Origin: Pseudomonadota bacterium
Lineage (GTDB): Bacteria > Pseudomonadota > Alphaproteobacteria > Caulobacterales > Caulobacteraceae
DNA: 12,639 bases
NCBI GenBank assembly: GCA_023433655.1
Contig: JAEYUE010000243.1
Coordinates: 1 to 12,639 of the forward strand
Reading direction: 5' to 3'
Part shown: positions 6,364 through 11,748 of the stretch, one piece after another
Numbering within the stretch: position 1 is the stretch's first letter
How the letters are laid out: every line of letters starts with the position of its first letter
Program-made: the position numbers and the translations under genes
The notes under the pieces: generated by a model
Databases searched by the model: none
What the model saw: the letters and a program-made list of their open reading frames with translations, nothing else
Told to the model about the DNA's origin: nothing

Positions 6364-6494
6364 CCGCCCGCCCGGCGAACCGGGTTCACCCGATCACGGA
6401 ACAGTGGGTGAGCGGCGTTCGCCATCCTTTCGCCTTCTGCGCCCCGCTTGGCTCTCCCTGACCCGCAAGGGGCGGTGGATCAGGGAGCGCGTTC

Positions 6495-6692
6495 ATGTCC
6501 CAGCACAACATCTCCGGTTCGGAAGTCTTCGGGCCCAAGCCCGGCGTGGTGATCCGGTCGGTCAAGACCAGCGGCCTGCGCCGGCAGCGCGCGGCGCGCA
6601 CCTGGCTGGCCTTCATCGCCGGGGCGGCGGTGGCGATCGTCGGCGGCGCCGTGGCGGCGGCGGCCATTCTCGGGCCGACCGCCTTCGGCTGA
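6495..6692 (+). CDS. Small single-pass membrane protein, 65 aa
   Basis: I do not recognise the family. The first 35 residues are polar and basic (VKTSGLRRQRAARTW). They lead into one transmembrane helix, about residues 37-60, made almost entirely of Ala, Gly, Val and Ile (FIAGAAVAIVGGAVAAAAIL). The positive residues before the helix predict a cytoplasmic N-terminus. A GGGAG ribosome binding site lies about eight bases upstream of the ATG, which supports a real gene in spite of its size. It follows the BA14K-like gene by 131 bases on the same strand and converges on the acetyltransferase gene with a five-base gap. The function is unknown, and a hydrophobic shadow of GC-rich DNA remains possible. 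Confidence 0.6.
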   Translation: MSQHNISGSEVFGPKPGVVIRSVKTSGLRRQRAARTWLAFIAGAAVAIVGGAVAAAAILGPTAFG

Positions 6693-6697
6693 GGCCG

Positions 6698-7231
6698 TCA
6701 GGCCAGCCAGACCATGCGCCGGGTCTCGGTCTCGGCCCCGCGCGCCCGGCTGAAGCCCCGCCGCACCTCGCCGGTGTACAGGAAGCCGGCCTTCTCCAGC
6801 ACGCGGCCCGAGGCCGGATTGTCCGCGAAATGCCCGGCCACCAGCGCACGCCGGCGCCAGCGCCTCGACGCCCAGGCCAGCGCCCCCTCCAGCGCCTCGG
6901 TGGCGTAGCCGCGGCCCCAGAACGGGCGGCCGATCCAGTAGCCGACCTCGGGGGCCGGATCGCCGTCCTCGAACAGGCCGATGACGCCGACCGGACCGTG
7001 ATCCTCATGCTCGATCAGGAAGGTCGCCGCGCGCTCTGGGTCCTGGCCGGCCACGGCCAGCACGAAGGCCTCGGCGTCCTCGACCGAATAGGGGTGGGGC
7101 ATGCGCAGCGTCATTCGCGCCACGTCGATGTCGTTGGCCAGCCCGGCCAGACGGCTGACGTCCTGCACGCCGGGCGCGCGCAGGGCGAGGCGCCGCGTCT
7201 CGACGACGGGGGAGGGTTCGATCACGCACAT
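6698..7231 (-). CDS. GNAT-family N-acetyltransferase, RimJ/RimL type
   Basis: This 177-aa protein has the usual RimJ/RimL length. Its N-terminal VETRRLALRAPGVQDVSRLAGLANDIDVARMT is the family's first strand and helix. The acetyl-CoA pyrophosphate loop is PFWGRGYATEALEGALAWA (about residues 103-121, RxGxGxA type). NPASGRVLEKAGFLYTG (about 137-153) is the conserved late helix and strand. It transfers acetyl from acetyl-CoA to an amine, such as a protein N-terminus or a small molecule; the substrate cannot be read from sequence. It lies downstream of rplU-rpmA on the same strand, but an intrinsic terminator intervenes, so it may need its own promoter or readthrough. GAGG precedes the ATG by about eight bases. 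The C-terminus meets the convergent small membrane gene. Confidence 0.88.
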   Translation of the reverse strand: MCVIEPSPVVETRRLALRAPGVQDVSRLAGLANDIDVARMTLRMPHPYSVEDAEAFVLAVAGQDPERAATFLIEHEDHGPVGVIGLFEDGDPAPEVGYWIGRPFWGRGYATEALEGALAWASRRWRRRALVAGHFADNPASGRVLEKAGFLYTGEVRRGFSRARGAETETRRMVWLA

Positions 7232-7290
7232 GGGACGGCCTCGGTGTTCGCGCCGCCTCCTTGGAGGGCTCGGACGGCTTCGAGGCGGGG

Positions 7291-7326
7291 AACGAAAACG
7301 GGGAGCCTGGTGATCCAGACTCCCCG
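7291..7326 (-). terminator. Intrinsic terminator of the rplU-rpmA operon
   Basis: A hairpin spans 7300-7326. The outer arms CGGGGAG and CTCCCCG (seven bases) and inner arms CTGG and CCAG enclose a TGAT loop, with a single C/A mismatch between the two stem blocks. Read on the minus strand the stem is followed directly by GTTTTCGTT, a short U-rich tract, as in rho-independent terminators. It sits about 70 bases beyond the rpmA stop. Confidence 0.75.
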
Positions 7327-7343
7327 CGGAAATAATCCCTGGT

Positions 7344-7377
7344 CCGGATCGCGGCTCTCGAGCCTTGCGCGATCCGG
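7344..7377 (-). terminator. Second hairpin between the rpmA stop and the terminator
   Basis: Perfect ten-base arms CCGGATCGCG (7344-7353) and CGCGATCCGG (7368-7377) enclose a 14-base loop that can itself pair (GGCT with AGCC). It begins about 20 bases beyond the rpmA stop. On the minus strand it is followed by ACCAGGGATTATTT, which is only mildly U-rich. It could be a first terminator, or an RNA-stabilising 3' hairpin working with the stronger terminator downstream. Confidence 0.55.
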
Positions 7378-7395
7378 GTGTCAGTCGGTCTCGCG

Positions 7396-7674
7396 CTACT
7401 CGGCGGCCATGGCCTGTTCAGCGGCCGGAAGAATCGACACGTAACAACGGCCGCCACGCTTGGTGGTGAATTTGACCGAGCCGTTGACGGTGGCGAACAG
7501 GGTGTGGTCGCGGCCGAGGCCGACGTTCTCACCCGGGTGGAAGGTGGTGCCGCGCTGACGCACGAGGATGTTGCCGGCCAGCACGCGCTCGCCGCCGAAC
7601 TTCTTCACGCCGAGGCGCTTCGACTCGGAGTCGCGACCGTTGCGCGACGAACCACCGGATTTCTTGTGAGCCAT
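7396..7674 (-). CDS. rpmA: 50S ribosomal protein L27
   Basis: This 92-aa protein is a full-length bacterial L27. It starts MAHKKSGGSSRNGRDSESKRLGVK, the conserved N-terminal arm that reaches toward the peptidyl-transferase centre. It continues with KFGGERVLAGNILVRQRGT and FHPGENVGLGRDHTLFA, the core of the fold. The C-terminus is normal, ending in an Ala-rich stretch. No cleavable N-terminal extension of the Firmicutes type is present. AAGGAG lies eight bases upstream of the start. It is 64 bases downstream of rplU, the near-universal rplU-rpmA order, and is cotranscribed with it from the promoter at about 8366-8393. Confidence 0.98.
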   Translation of the reverse strand: MAHKKSGGSSRNGRDSESKRLGVKKFGGERVLAGNILVRQRGTTFHPGENVGLGRDHTLFATVNGSVKFTTKRGGRCYVSILPAAEQAMAAE

Positions 7675-7738
7675 GGGTTTGCTCCTTGTTCCTTCAGCGC
7701 GTCCCCGCCATCGGGCCGGGGCGTCGCTCTATTGAATC

Positions 7739-8296
7739 TTACGCTTCGTCGGTCTTGGCGGCCTTGACCTTCGGCGCAGCCTTCTTGGCGGGGGCCTTCT
7801 TGGCCGGAGCCTTTTCCGCGGCCGGGGCCTCGGCGGCGGCTTCAGCCTTCGGAGCCGCAGCCTTCTTCGCCGGCTTGGCCTCGACCTCGGTCGTCTCGAC
7901 GCGCGGGGCCAGGCCGCGGGCGCGGGCGTTCATCTCGGCCTTGGTCATCAGCTCGACCTTGCCGTCCCACTTGGCCTTCTCGCCGGCGCCTTCGATGCCG
8001 GTGATGCGCAGGACCGACTCCATCTGGCGGTGGCCGTTGGTGCGGCGGTAGCCCTGACGACGGATCTTTTTGAAGATCTTGATCTTCTCGCCCTTGCGGG
8101 TCTCGACCAGCGTGGCGGCCACGGTGGCGCCGGCGATCGTCGGGGCGCCCAGGGTCACGCCCTTGTCGCCGCCCAGCATCAGCACGTTGTCGAACGAGAC
8201 GTTCGAGCCGGCCTCGCCGTCGAGCTTCTCGACCACGATGACGTCGCCCGGTTGGACCCGGTACTGCTTGCCGCCGGTCTTGATCACCGCGTACAT
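7739..8296 (-). CDS. rplU: 50S ribosomal protein L21 with Ala/Lys-rich C-terminal extension
   Basis: This protein has 185 residues, against about 103 in E. coli. Residues 1-105 are the conserved L21 core: MYAVIKTGGKQYRVQPGDVI at the start, then TLVETRKGEKIKIFKKIRR and GYRRTNGHRQMESVLRITGI, the 23S rRNA-binding segment. The segment from about 106 to 140 is a lineage-type extension (KWDGKVELMTKAEMNAR). The last 45 residues are a low-complexity Ala/Lys/Pro/Glu tail with repeated APAKKAP units, histone-like in composition. Such tails occur on alphaproteobacterial L21 and are probably disordered, adding contacts to rRNA. The start is unambiguous from homology. The gene is preceded by a promoter and a structured leader (see 8311-8354). 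Confidence 0.97.
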   Translation of the reverse strand: MYAVIKTGGKQYRVQPGDVIVVEKLDGEAGSNVSFDNVLMLGGDKGVTLGAPTIAGATVAATLVETRKGEKIKIFKKIRRQGYRRTNGHRQMESVLRITGIEGAGEKAKWDGKVELMTKAEMNARARGLAPRVETTEVEAKPAKKAAAPKAEAAAEAPAAEKAPAKKAPAKKAAPKVKAAKTDEA

Positions 8297-8310
8297 GTTG
8301 AAGCCTCAGC

Positions 8311-8354
8311 GAAAACGCAAAAAGAATAGCGCCCGTCGGGGACCCCCGCGGGCG
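8311..8354 (-). promoter_or_regulatory. Structured rplU 5' leader: hairpin plus U-rich tract (candidate attenuator)
   Basis: The stem pairs 8330-8340 with 8345-8354 (arms CGCCCG and CGGGCG, then CGGG and CCCG, one bulged T, GACC loop). On the minus-strand RNA it is followed by CUAUUCUUUUUGCGUUUUC, an intrinsic-terminator shape lying inside the leader. It starts only a few bases after the predicted transcription start and ends about 15 bases before the rplU start codon. No minus-strand gene lies upstream for it to terminate, which suggests premature termination or translational control of the ribosomal operon. Confidence 0.5.
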
Positions 8355-8365
8355 AAGAGCGGCGA

Positions 8366-8393
8366 CATATACGGAACGCGCCTCCGGAGTCAA
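8366..8393 (-). promoter_or_regulatory. Promoter of the rplU-rpmA operon
   Basis: On the minus strand, TTGACT (8388-8393) and TATATG (8366-8371) are separated by 16 bases. The first matches the -35 consensus at five of six positions, and the AT-rich -10 stands out in very GC-rich DNA. Transcription should start near 8359, giving a leader of about 60 bases before the rplU ATG. Confidence 0.65.
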
Positions 8394-8503
8394 CGCGGGA
8401 GCCTGACTTTCTGGGCGTTCAGGGCCGCCCCGTCGGCGGATTGCGCCGCTGCGCGTCACGGAATAGTCTGGTGGAGCGGTGCTATCTGGAGCCCGCCGCC
8501 GAC

Positions 8504-8508
8504 GGAGG
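8504..8508 (+). promoter_or_regulatory. Ribosome binding site fixing the start of the acidic protein
   Basis: GGAGG (part of a longer G run to 8510) lies six bases before the ATG at 8515. The frame is also open upstream to an ATG at 8479, but that candidate lacks any Shine-Dalgarno and would add an Arg-rich peptide unlike the rest of the protein. Confidence 0.6.
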
Positions 8509-8514
8509 GGCGAG

Positions 8515-9108
8515 ATGGTCATCCGCGCAGCATTCCGGGCGCCGACAGACGCCCTGGACCCGCCGGTCCTGCCGACCGACGCGGATGCGGCCGGGTTCGT
8601 CGACGACCCGTCGCTTGACCTCGATGCCGGCCCCGGCGACCGCGGCCTCGTCGACATCCTTCGCGGGCTGGACCTCGACGCCCTCCTCGCCGGCGGGCCG
8701 GTCGCCGACCTCCTGTTCGACGACGGACGGCTGTACGCCCCCATCGACGGCTTCACGGCGCGGGTTCAGCGGGAGGACTGGCCGGGCCTCGAACTCCGGA
8801 TCGATTCCGGCGAACCGCTCGTCCTGCCGGGGAGCCCCGATCAAGGTCCCCTGGCCAGGGCCGCTGACGTCGCCCAGGTCCTTCCCGGACTGGCGGAGGA
8901 CGATTTCATCCTCGGCAAGGACGTCGACCTGCCGCTGGTGCTTCCGGGCGAGGGCGAACCCGAGACGACGCTGATCCTCGAGCCGCGCCTCGATCTCGCC
9001 CGCGGGGAGCTGTCCGACATGCTGACCCTCGACCCGGGCGCGGGCGGTTTTACGGACGTGGGCGAGACCGCCGGCCTCTCGCACGGCCTCGACGACTGGT
9101 TGTTCTGA
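8515..9108 (+). CDS. Strongly acidic Cys-free protein of unknown family, possible type I secretion substrate
   Basis: I do not recognise a family. This 197-aa protein has about 30 Asp and 10 Glu against 1 Lys and 11 Arg, and no Cys, so its pI is very low. It has no N-terminal signal peptide and no membrane helix. PLVLPG occurs twice (about residues 101 and 142), each within an acidic stretch, and VLPGL occurs between them. Short blocks such as LDLDA (twice) and LSDMLTLDPG add a weak repeat character. The extreme C-terminus is LDDWLF: Asp followed by three hydrophobic residues. An acidic residue plus three hydrophobics at the very end is the signature of serralysin-type substrates of type I secretion, and acidity, lack of Cys and lack of a Sec signal fit such cargo. 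No ABC exporter, membrane-fusion protein or RTX nonapeptide is visible, so this is a hypothesis. It is divergent from rplU. Confidence 0.65.
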   Translation: MVIRAAFRAPTDALDPPVLPTDADAAGFVDDPSLDLDAGPGDRGLVDILRGLDLDALLAGGPVADLLFDDGRLYAPIDGFTARVQREDWPGLELRIDSGEPLVLPGSPDQGPLARAADVAQVLPGLAEDDFILGKDVDLPLVLPGEGEPETTLILEPRLDLARGELSDMLTLDPGAGGFTDVGETAGLSHGLDDWLF

Positions 9109-9132
9109 CGACCGCGCCGAATCCGGCTCGAC

Positions 9133-9147
9133 TGTTATAAAGTAACA
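9133..9147. promoter_or_regulatory. Zur-like palindromic operator
   Basis: TGTTATAAAGTAACA has perfect five-base arms (TGTTA and TAACA) around five bases. It resembles the proteobacterial Zur core GTTATA-N-TATAAC, differing at two inner positions. It contains the only -10-like sequence here (TATAAA) and lies 16 bases before the ATG of a membrane protein gene followed by a zinc-type CDF transporter. Binding by Zur or another metal-responsive Fur-family regulator is inferred from sequence and context only. Confidence 0.45.
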
Positions 9148-9163
9148 CGCTAGAGGGGCGGGG

Positions 9164-9823
9164 ATGACGCCGCCGGCCCCCGACCAGACGATGTTGCTGT
9201 CCGTGCTGGGCGCAGGCTTCGCCACGGCCTTCCTACACGCCGCCCTGCCGACCCACTGGCTGCCCTTCGTCCTCGTCGGCCGCGGCCAGCGCTGGAGCCT
9301 GGCGCGGGTGCTGGGCGCGGTGACCTCCGCAGGCCTCGCCCACATCGCCACCACCGCCGCGGCCGGCGCCCTGATCGTCGCCGCCGGCCTGGCCATGGAC
9401 CAGTGGGTCGCGGGCCTGCTGCCCAACCTGTCCGCGGCCCTGCTGTTCCTGTTCGGCGCCTTCTACCTCGGCCGCGCCCTGCTGCGGCAGCCGGTGATGG
9501 GCGGCGGGCCGGCGCTCGAGCTGTCCGAGCCCACCGTGTCGCACGCCGCCGCCTTCTGGGGACTGGTGGCGCTGATGGCCGTGTCGCCTGGCGAGGTGCT
9601 GCTGCCGATCTATCTGTCGCAGGCGACAGGCGGGATCTTCGTCCTCGCCGGCCTGACCCTGGCCTTCGCCGCCGGCACCGTGCTGGGCATGGCCCTGTTC
9701 ACTATATTGGCCCGGGCCGGCTGGTCGGTCCTCAAGCTGGAGCGCTGGGCCCGCTACGAGGGAGTGATCCTCGGCCTGGCCCTGATCCTGATCGGCCTTC
9801 TCGTCGTGCTGCGCCAGCACTAG
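9164..9823 (+). CDS. Polytopic inner-membrane protein, possible metal permease (UreH/TauE-like), in operon with a CDF transporter
   Basis: This 219-aa protein has about six hydrophobic segments, at roughly residues 12-35, 45-75, 83-105, 126-148, 150-180 and 197-216. The first contains TAFLHAALPTHWLPFVLVGR with His25 and His31, and the second AHIATTAAAG with His60. Paired intramembrane His residues and the short length recall the UreH, RcnA/NicO and LysE/TauE-like transporter groups. I cannot assign one with certainty. MAVSPGEVLLPIYLSQATGG is a Pro/Gly-broken helix typical of transporters. GAGGGGCGGGG precedes the ATG; a later in-frame ATG at 9191 is less favoured. The stop is ten bases before the CDF gene, so the two are cotranscribed and it probably moves or senses the same metal. 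The candidate operator at 9133-9147 overlaps its promoter region. It could instead transport another small solute. Confidence 0.75.
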   Translation: MTPPAPDQTMLLSVLGAGFATAFLHAALPTHWLPFVLVGRGQRWSLARVLGAVTSAGLAHIATTAAAGALIVAAGLAMDQWVAGLLPNLSAALLFLFGAFYLGRALLRQPVMGGGPALELSEPTVSHAAAFWGLVALMAVSPGEVLLPIYLSQATGGIFVLAGLTLAFAAGTVLGMALFTILARAGWSVLKLERWARYEGVILGLALILIGLLVVLRQH

Positions 9824-9833
9824 GAATAGAGCC

Positions 9834-10769
9834 ATGGCGCACGCCCACGATCATCACGGTCACGACCACCACCATGGCCACGCCCACGGCGGCGGCCACC
9901 ACCACGGCCCGGTCGACACCGGCGACTGGCGCTACGCGGTCGGCCTGATCGTCAATCTCGCCTTCGTGGCCATCGAGTTCGGGGCCGGGGTGTTCAGCGG
10001 CTCGACCGCCCTGATGGCCGACGCCGGCCACAACCTGTCCGACGTGCTCGGCCTGGCCATGGCCGGCGGCGCCGCCTGGCTGGCCCGGCGCGCGGCCGGG
10101 CCGGGCAAGACCTACGGCTACGGCAAGGCCACCGTTCTGGCCGCCCTGGCCAACGCCCTGCTGCTGATCTTCGCCAGCGGGGCCATCGCCTTCGAGGCCG
10201 TGCGCCGCCTCGCCGAGCCCGCGCCGGTGATGTCAGGCCTGATCATGGCTGTGGCCGCCATCGGCTTCGTGATCAACCTCGGCACGGCCCTGCTGTTCAT
10301 GCGCGACCAGCACGCCGATCTGAACGCCCGCGGGGCTTACCTGCACATGATGGCCGACGCCGCCGTCTCGGTCGGGGTCGTCATCGCGGGGGCGGCCATC
10401 TTCTTCACCGGCTGGTCGATCATCGACCCCCTGGTCAGCGTGGTCATCGTCGGGGTGATCCTCTGGGGCACCTGGGGACTGCTCAAGGACTCGCTCAACC
10501 TCGCCCTCGACGCCGCACCCGCCGGGATGGACGTCGAGGCGGTGCGCGCCGGCCTGCTCGGACTGCCGGGCGTCAGCGCCGTGCACGACCTGCACGTCTG
10601 GGGCCTGTCGACCACACGCGCGGCCCTGACCGCCCACCTCGTCCACGAGCGCGGCGACGCCGCCGTCCTTCTGGCCGAGGCGCACGAGATGGTCCGCGCC
10701 CGCTTCGGCATCGGCCACGCCACCCTGCAGCTGGAGAGCGCCCCGCTCCCCGACTGCCCGAGCTGCTGA
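9834..10769 (+). CDS. Cation diffusion facilitator (CDF) zinc-type efflux transporter
   Basis: This 311-aa protein is an inner-membrane proton-coupled divalent-metal exporter. The first 24 residues are a cytoplasmic metal-binding tail with 13 His. Six transmembrane helices follow (about 33-250). The transport site is formed by helix 2 (GHNLSD, His66 and Asp70) and helix 5 (HMMAD, His171 and Asp175). The His/Asp pair in both helices is the arrangement of zinc-preferring CDFs such as ZitB, CzcD and ZnT. The His-rich loop between helices 4 and 5 of some relatives is absent, so the N-terminal tail may take that role. The cytoplasmic ferredoxin-like domain (about 225-300) contains VSAVHDLHVWGLSTTRAALT and GHATLQLE. 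The C-terminus CPSC is a possible extra thiol site. AGGAA precedes the ATG. The TGA abuts the convergent protease stop with no gap. Confidence 0.93.
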   Translation: MAHAHDHHGHDHHHGHAHGGGHHHGPVDTGDWRYAVGLIVNLAFVAIEFGAGVFSGSTALMADAGHNLSDVLGLAMAGGAAWLARRAAGPGKTYGYGKATVLAALANALLLIFASGAIAFEAVRRLAEPAPVMSGLIMAVAAIGFVINLGTALLFMRDQHADLNARGAYLHMMADAAVSVGVVIAGAAIFFTGWSIIDPLVSVVIVGVILWGTWGLLKDSLNLALDAAPAGMDVEAVRAGLLGLPGVSAVHDLHVWGLSTTRAALTAHLVHERGDAAVLLAEAHEMVRARFGIGHATLQLESAPLPDCPSC

Positions 10770-11669
10770 TCAATCCGCCGGAGGCACGGTCAGCCGCCCG
10801 CCCGGATAGTCCACCACCACCATGCCGAACGGCCGGAAGGCGGCGTTGCCGAGGAAGCCGACCGCCTCTGGCCGCGCGAAATAGCCCTGCGGCGGCTGGA
10901 TGATCAGCCGCGGCTTCGTCCATTCAATGCCGCCCAGGCGAAAGCGCTCCGCCTCGTGAACCGGCAGGCGCACCGATCCGCCCGTGCCGCTGCCGCCCAG
11001 CACCTGCAGGGGCTCGCCCGCTTCGCGGCCGTTCAGGATCGCGGCGTACTGGGGCTGCGACAGGTTGATCCAGAGGTGCGGGTCGTCGAACAGGCCGGCG
11101 CCGGAATCGTAGCGCAGCTCGACCGGCCGGCCGTCCAGCTCGCCGGTCACCCGGGGGATGCCGTTGTCGTCTTGCATGGCCGTGCCGCGCCCGCACTCGG
11201 CCGCCTTTGTCGCGGCCGGCCCGGGTCCGGCCAGCGCCAGCCGGCCGCGCTCGAAGTCGAAGACCAGCACCCGGTCGCCAAACAGGTCCGAGCCGAGGAT
11301 GCCGGCGACCGGCGCGCCCTCGGGCCCCGCCAGCCCGGACAGGTCCGAGACGGTCGGCGACAGCCGCGCCGTCACCGGGCCAAGGGTCAACCGCGGCACG
11401 GTGGTGCTGGCGACCTCGACCACTCCGCCGCTCCCCTCGACCGTCGTCCCGCCCTCGTCGGGCAGGTCCAGGGCCCGCGCCACCCCTGCGTCGAGCGCGC
11501 TGCGGTTGGCGCCGGTGTCGACCAGGAACCAGCGCGGCTCGCCATCGCCGGCGTCGGCCTTCACGAAGGCCACGTGGGCGACATAGGCCGCCTCGACCGA
11601 GCCCTCGGTCCTCAGGGTCTCGAAGGCGGCGGTGCAGGCGGGGTCGGCGGCGAGCAGCAGGGCGATCAT
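10770..11669 (-). CDS. Bilobal retropepsin-like aspartyl protease
   Basis: This 299-aa protein is built from two retropepsin-like lobes. Lobe 1 (about 28-155) has the catalytic triad WFLVDTGANRSAL (Asp51) and the psi-loop motif GILGSDLF. Lobe 2 (about 172-295) has LRYDSGAGLF (Asp188) and GFLGNAAFRPF. Two D-T/S-G motifs about 137 residues apart, each with its hydrophobic-Gly motif, suggest that a single chain makes a complete pepsin-like active site instead of needing a dimer. The N-terminus MIALLLAADPAC is a short hydrophobic stretch without a basic residue. An in-frame TGA (11676-11678) prevents a longer start, so a signal peptide is weak or absent and cell location is open. Cys12 and Cys160 could pair. 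No strong ribosome binding site is seen. The gene is divergent from the CobW-type GTPase (79-base gap). The substrate is unknown. Confidence 0.8.
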   Translation of the reverse strand: MIALLLAADPACTAAFETLRTEGSVEAAYVAHVAFVKADAGDGEPRWFLVDTGANRSALDAGVARALDLPDEGGTTVEGSGGVVEVASTTVPRLTLGPVTARLSPTVSDLSGLAGPEGAPVAGILGSDLFGDRVLVFDFERGRLALAGPGPAATKAAECGRGTAMQDDNGIPRVTGELDGRPVELRYDSGAGLFDDPHLWINLSQPQYAAILNGREAGEPLQVLGGSGTGGSVRLPVHEAERFRLGGIEWTKPRLIIQPPQGYFARPEAVGFLGNAAFRPFGMVVVDYPGGRLTVPPAD

Positions 11670-11748
11670 GCGCCATCAGCGACCGGCGCCGTCCCGTGCG
11701 CAAGTTAAGTCTCTTTCATCCTCGCCCCGGCGCTCCTAGATGGGCCCC

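Noticed and set aside
5088..6461. A 457-codon Arg/Pro-rich frame across the lipoprotein and BA14K-like genes
   Set aside because: Its composition is that of the shifted frame of GC-rich coding DNA. The real frames carry signal peptides, ribosome binding sites and family motifs.
6441..6478. A possible hairpin upstream of the 65-aa gene (GCCCC/TTG pairing with CAA/GGGGC)
   Set aside because: The stem is interrupted by a two-base bulge, the loop is long and no T run follows, so it is not a convincing terminator or regulatory element.
5855..7444. A 529-codon open frame on the plus strand across the BA14K-like gene and the GNAT gene
   Set aside because: It is a low-complexity Ala/Thr/Arg/Pro translation with no domain, running out of frame over genes with clear homology on both strands. 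Long spurious frames are expected at this GC content.
9840..9905. The CAC/CAT-rich tract at the CDF start as a DNA repeat element
   Set aside because: The repeated pattern is explained by consecutive His codons of the metal-binding tail. The same holds for the His-rich insert at about 12424-12540.
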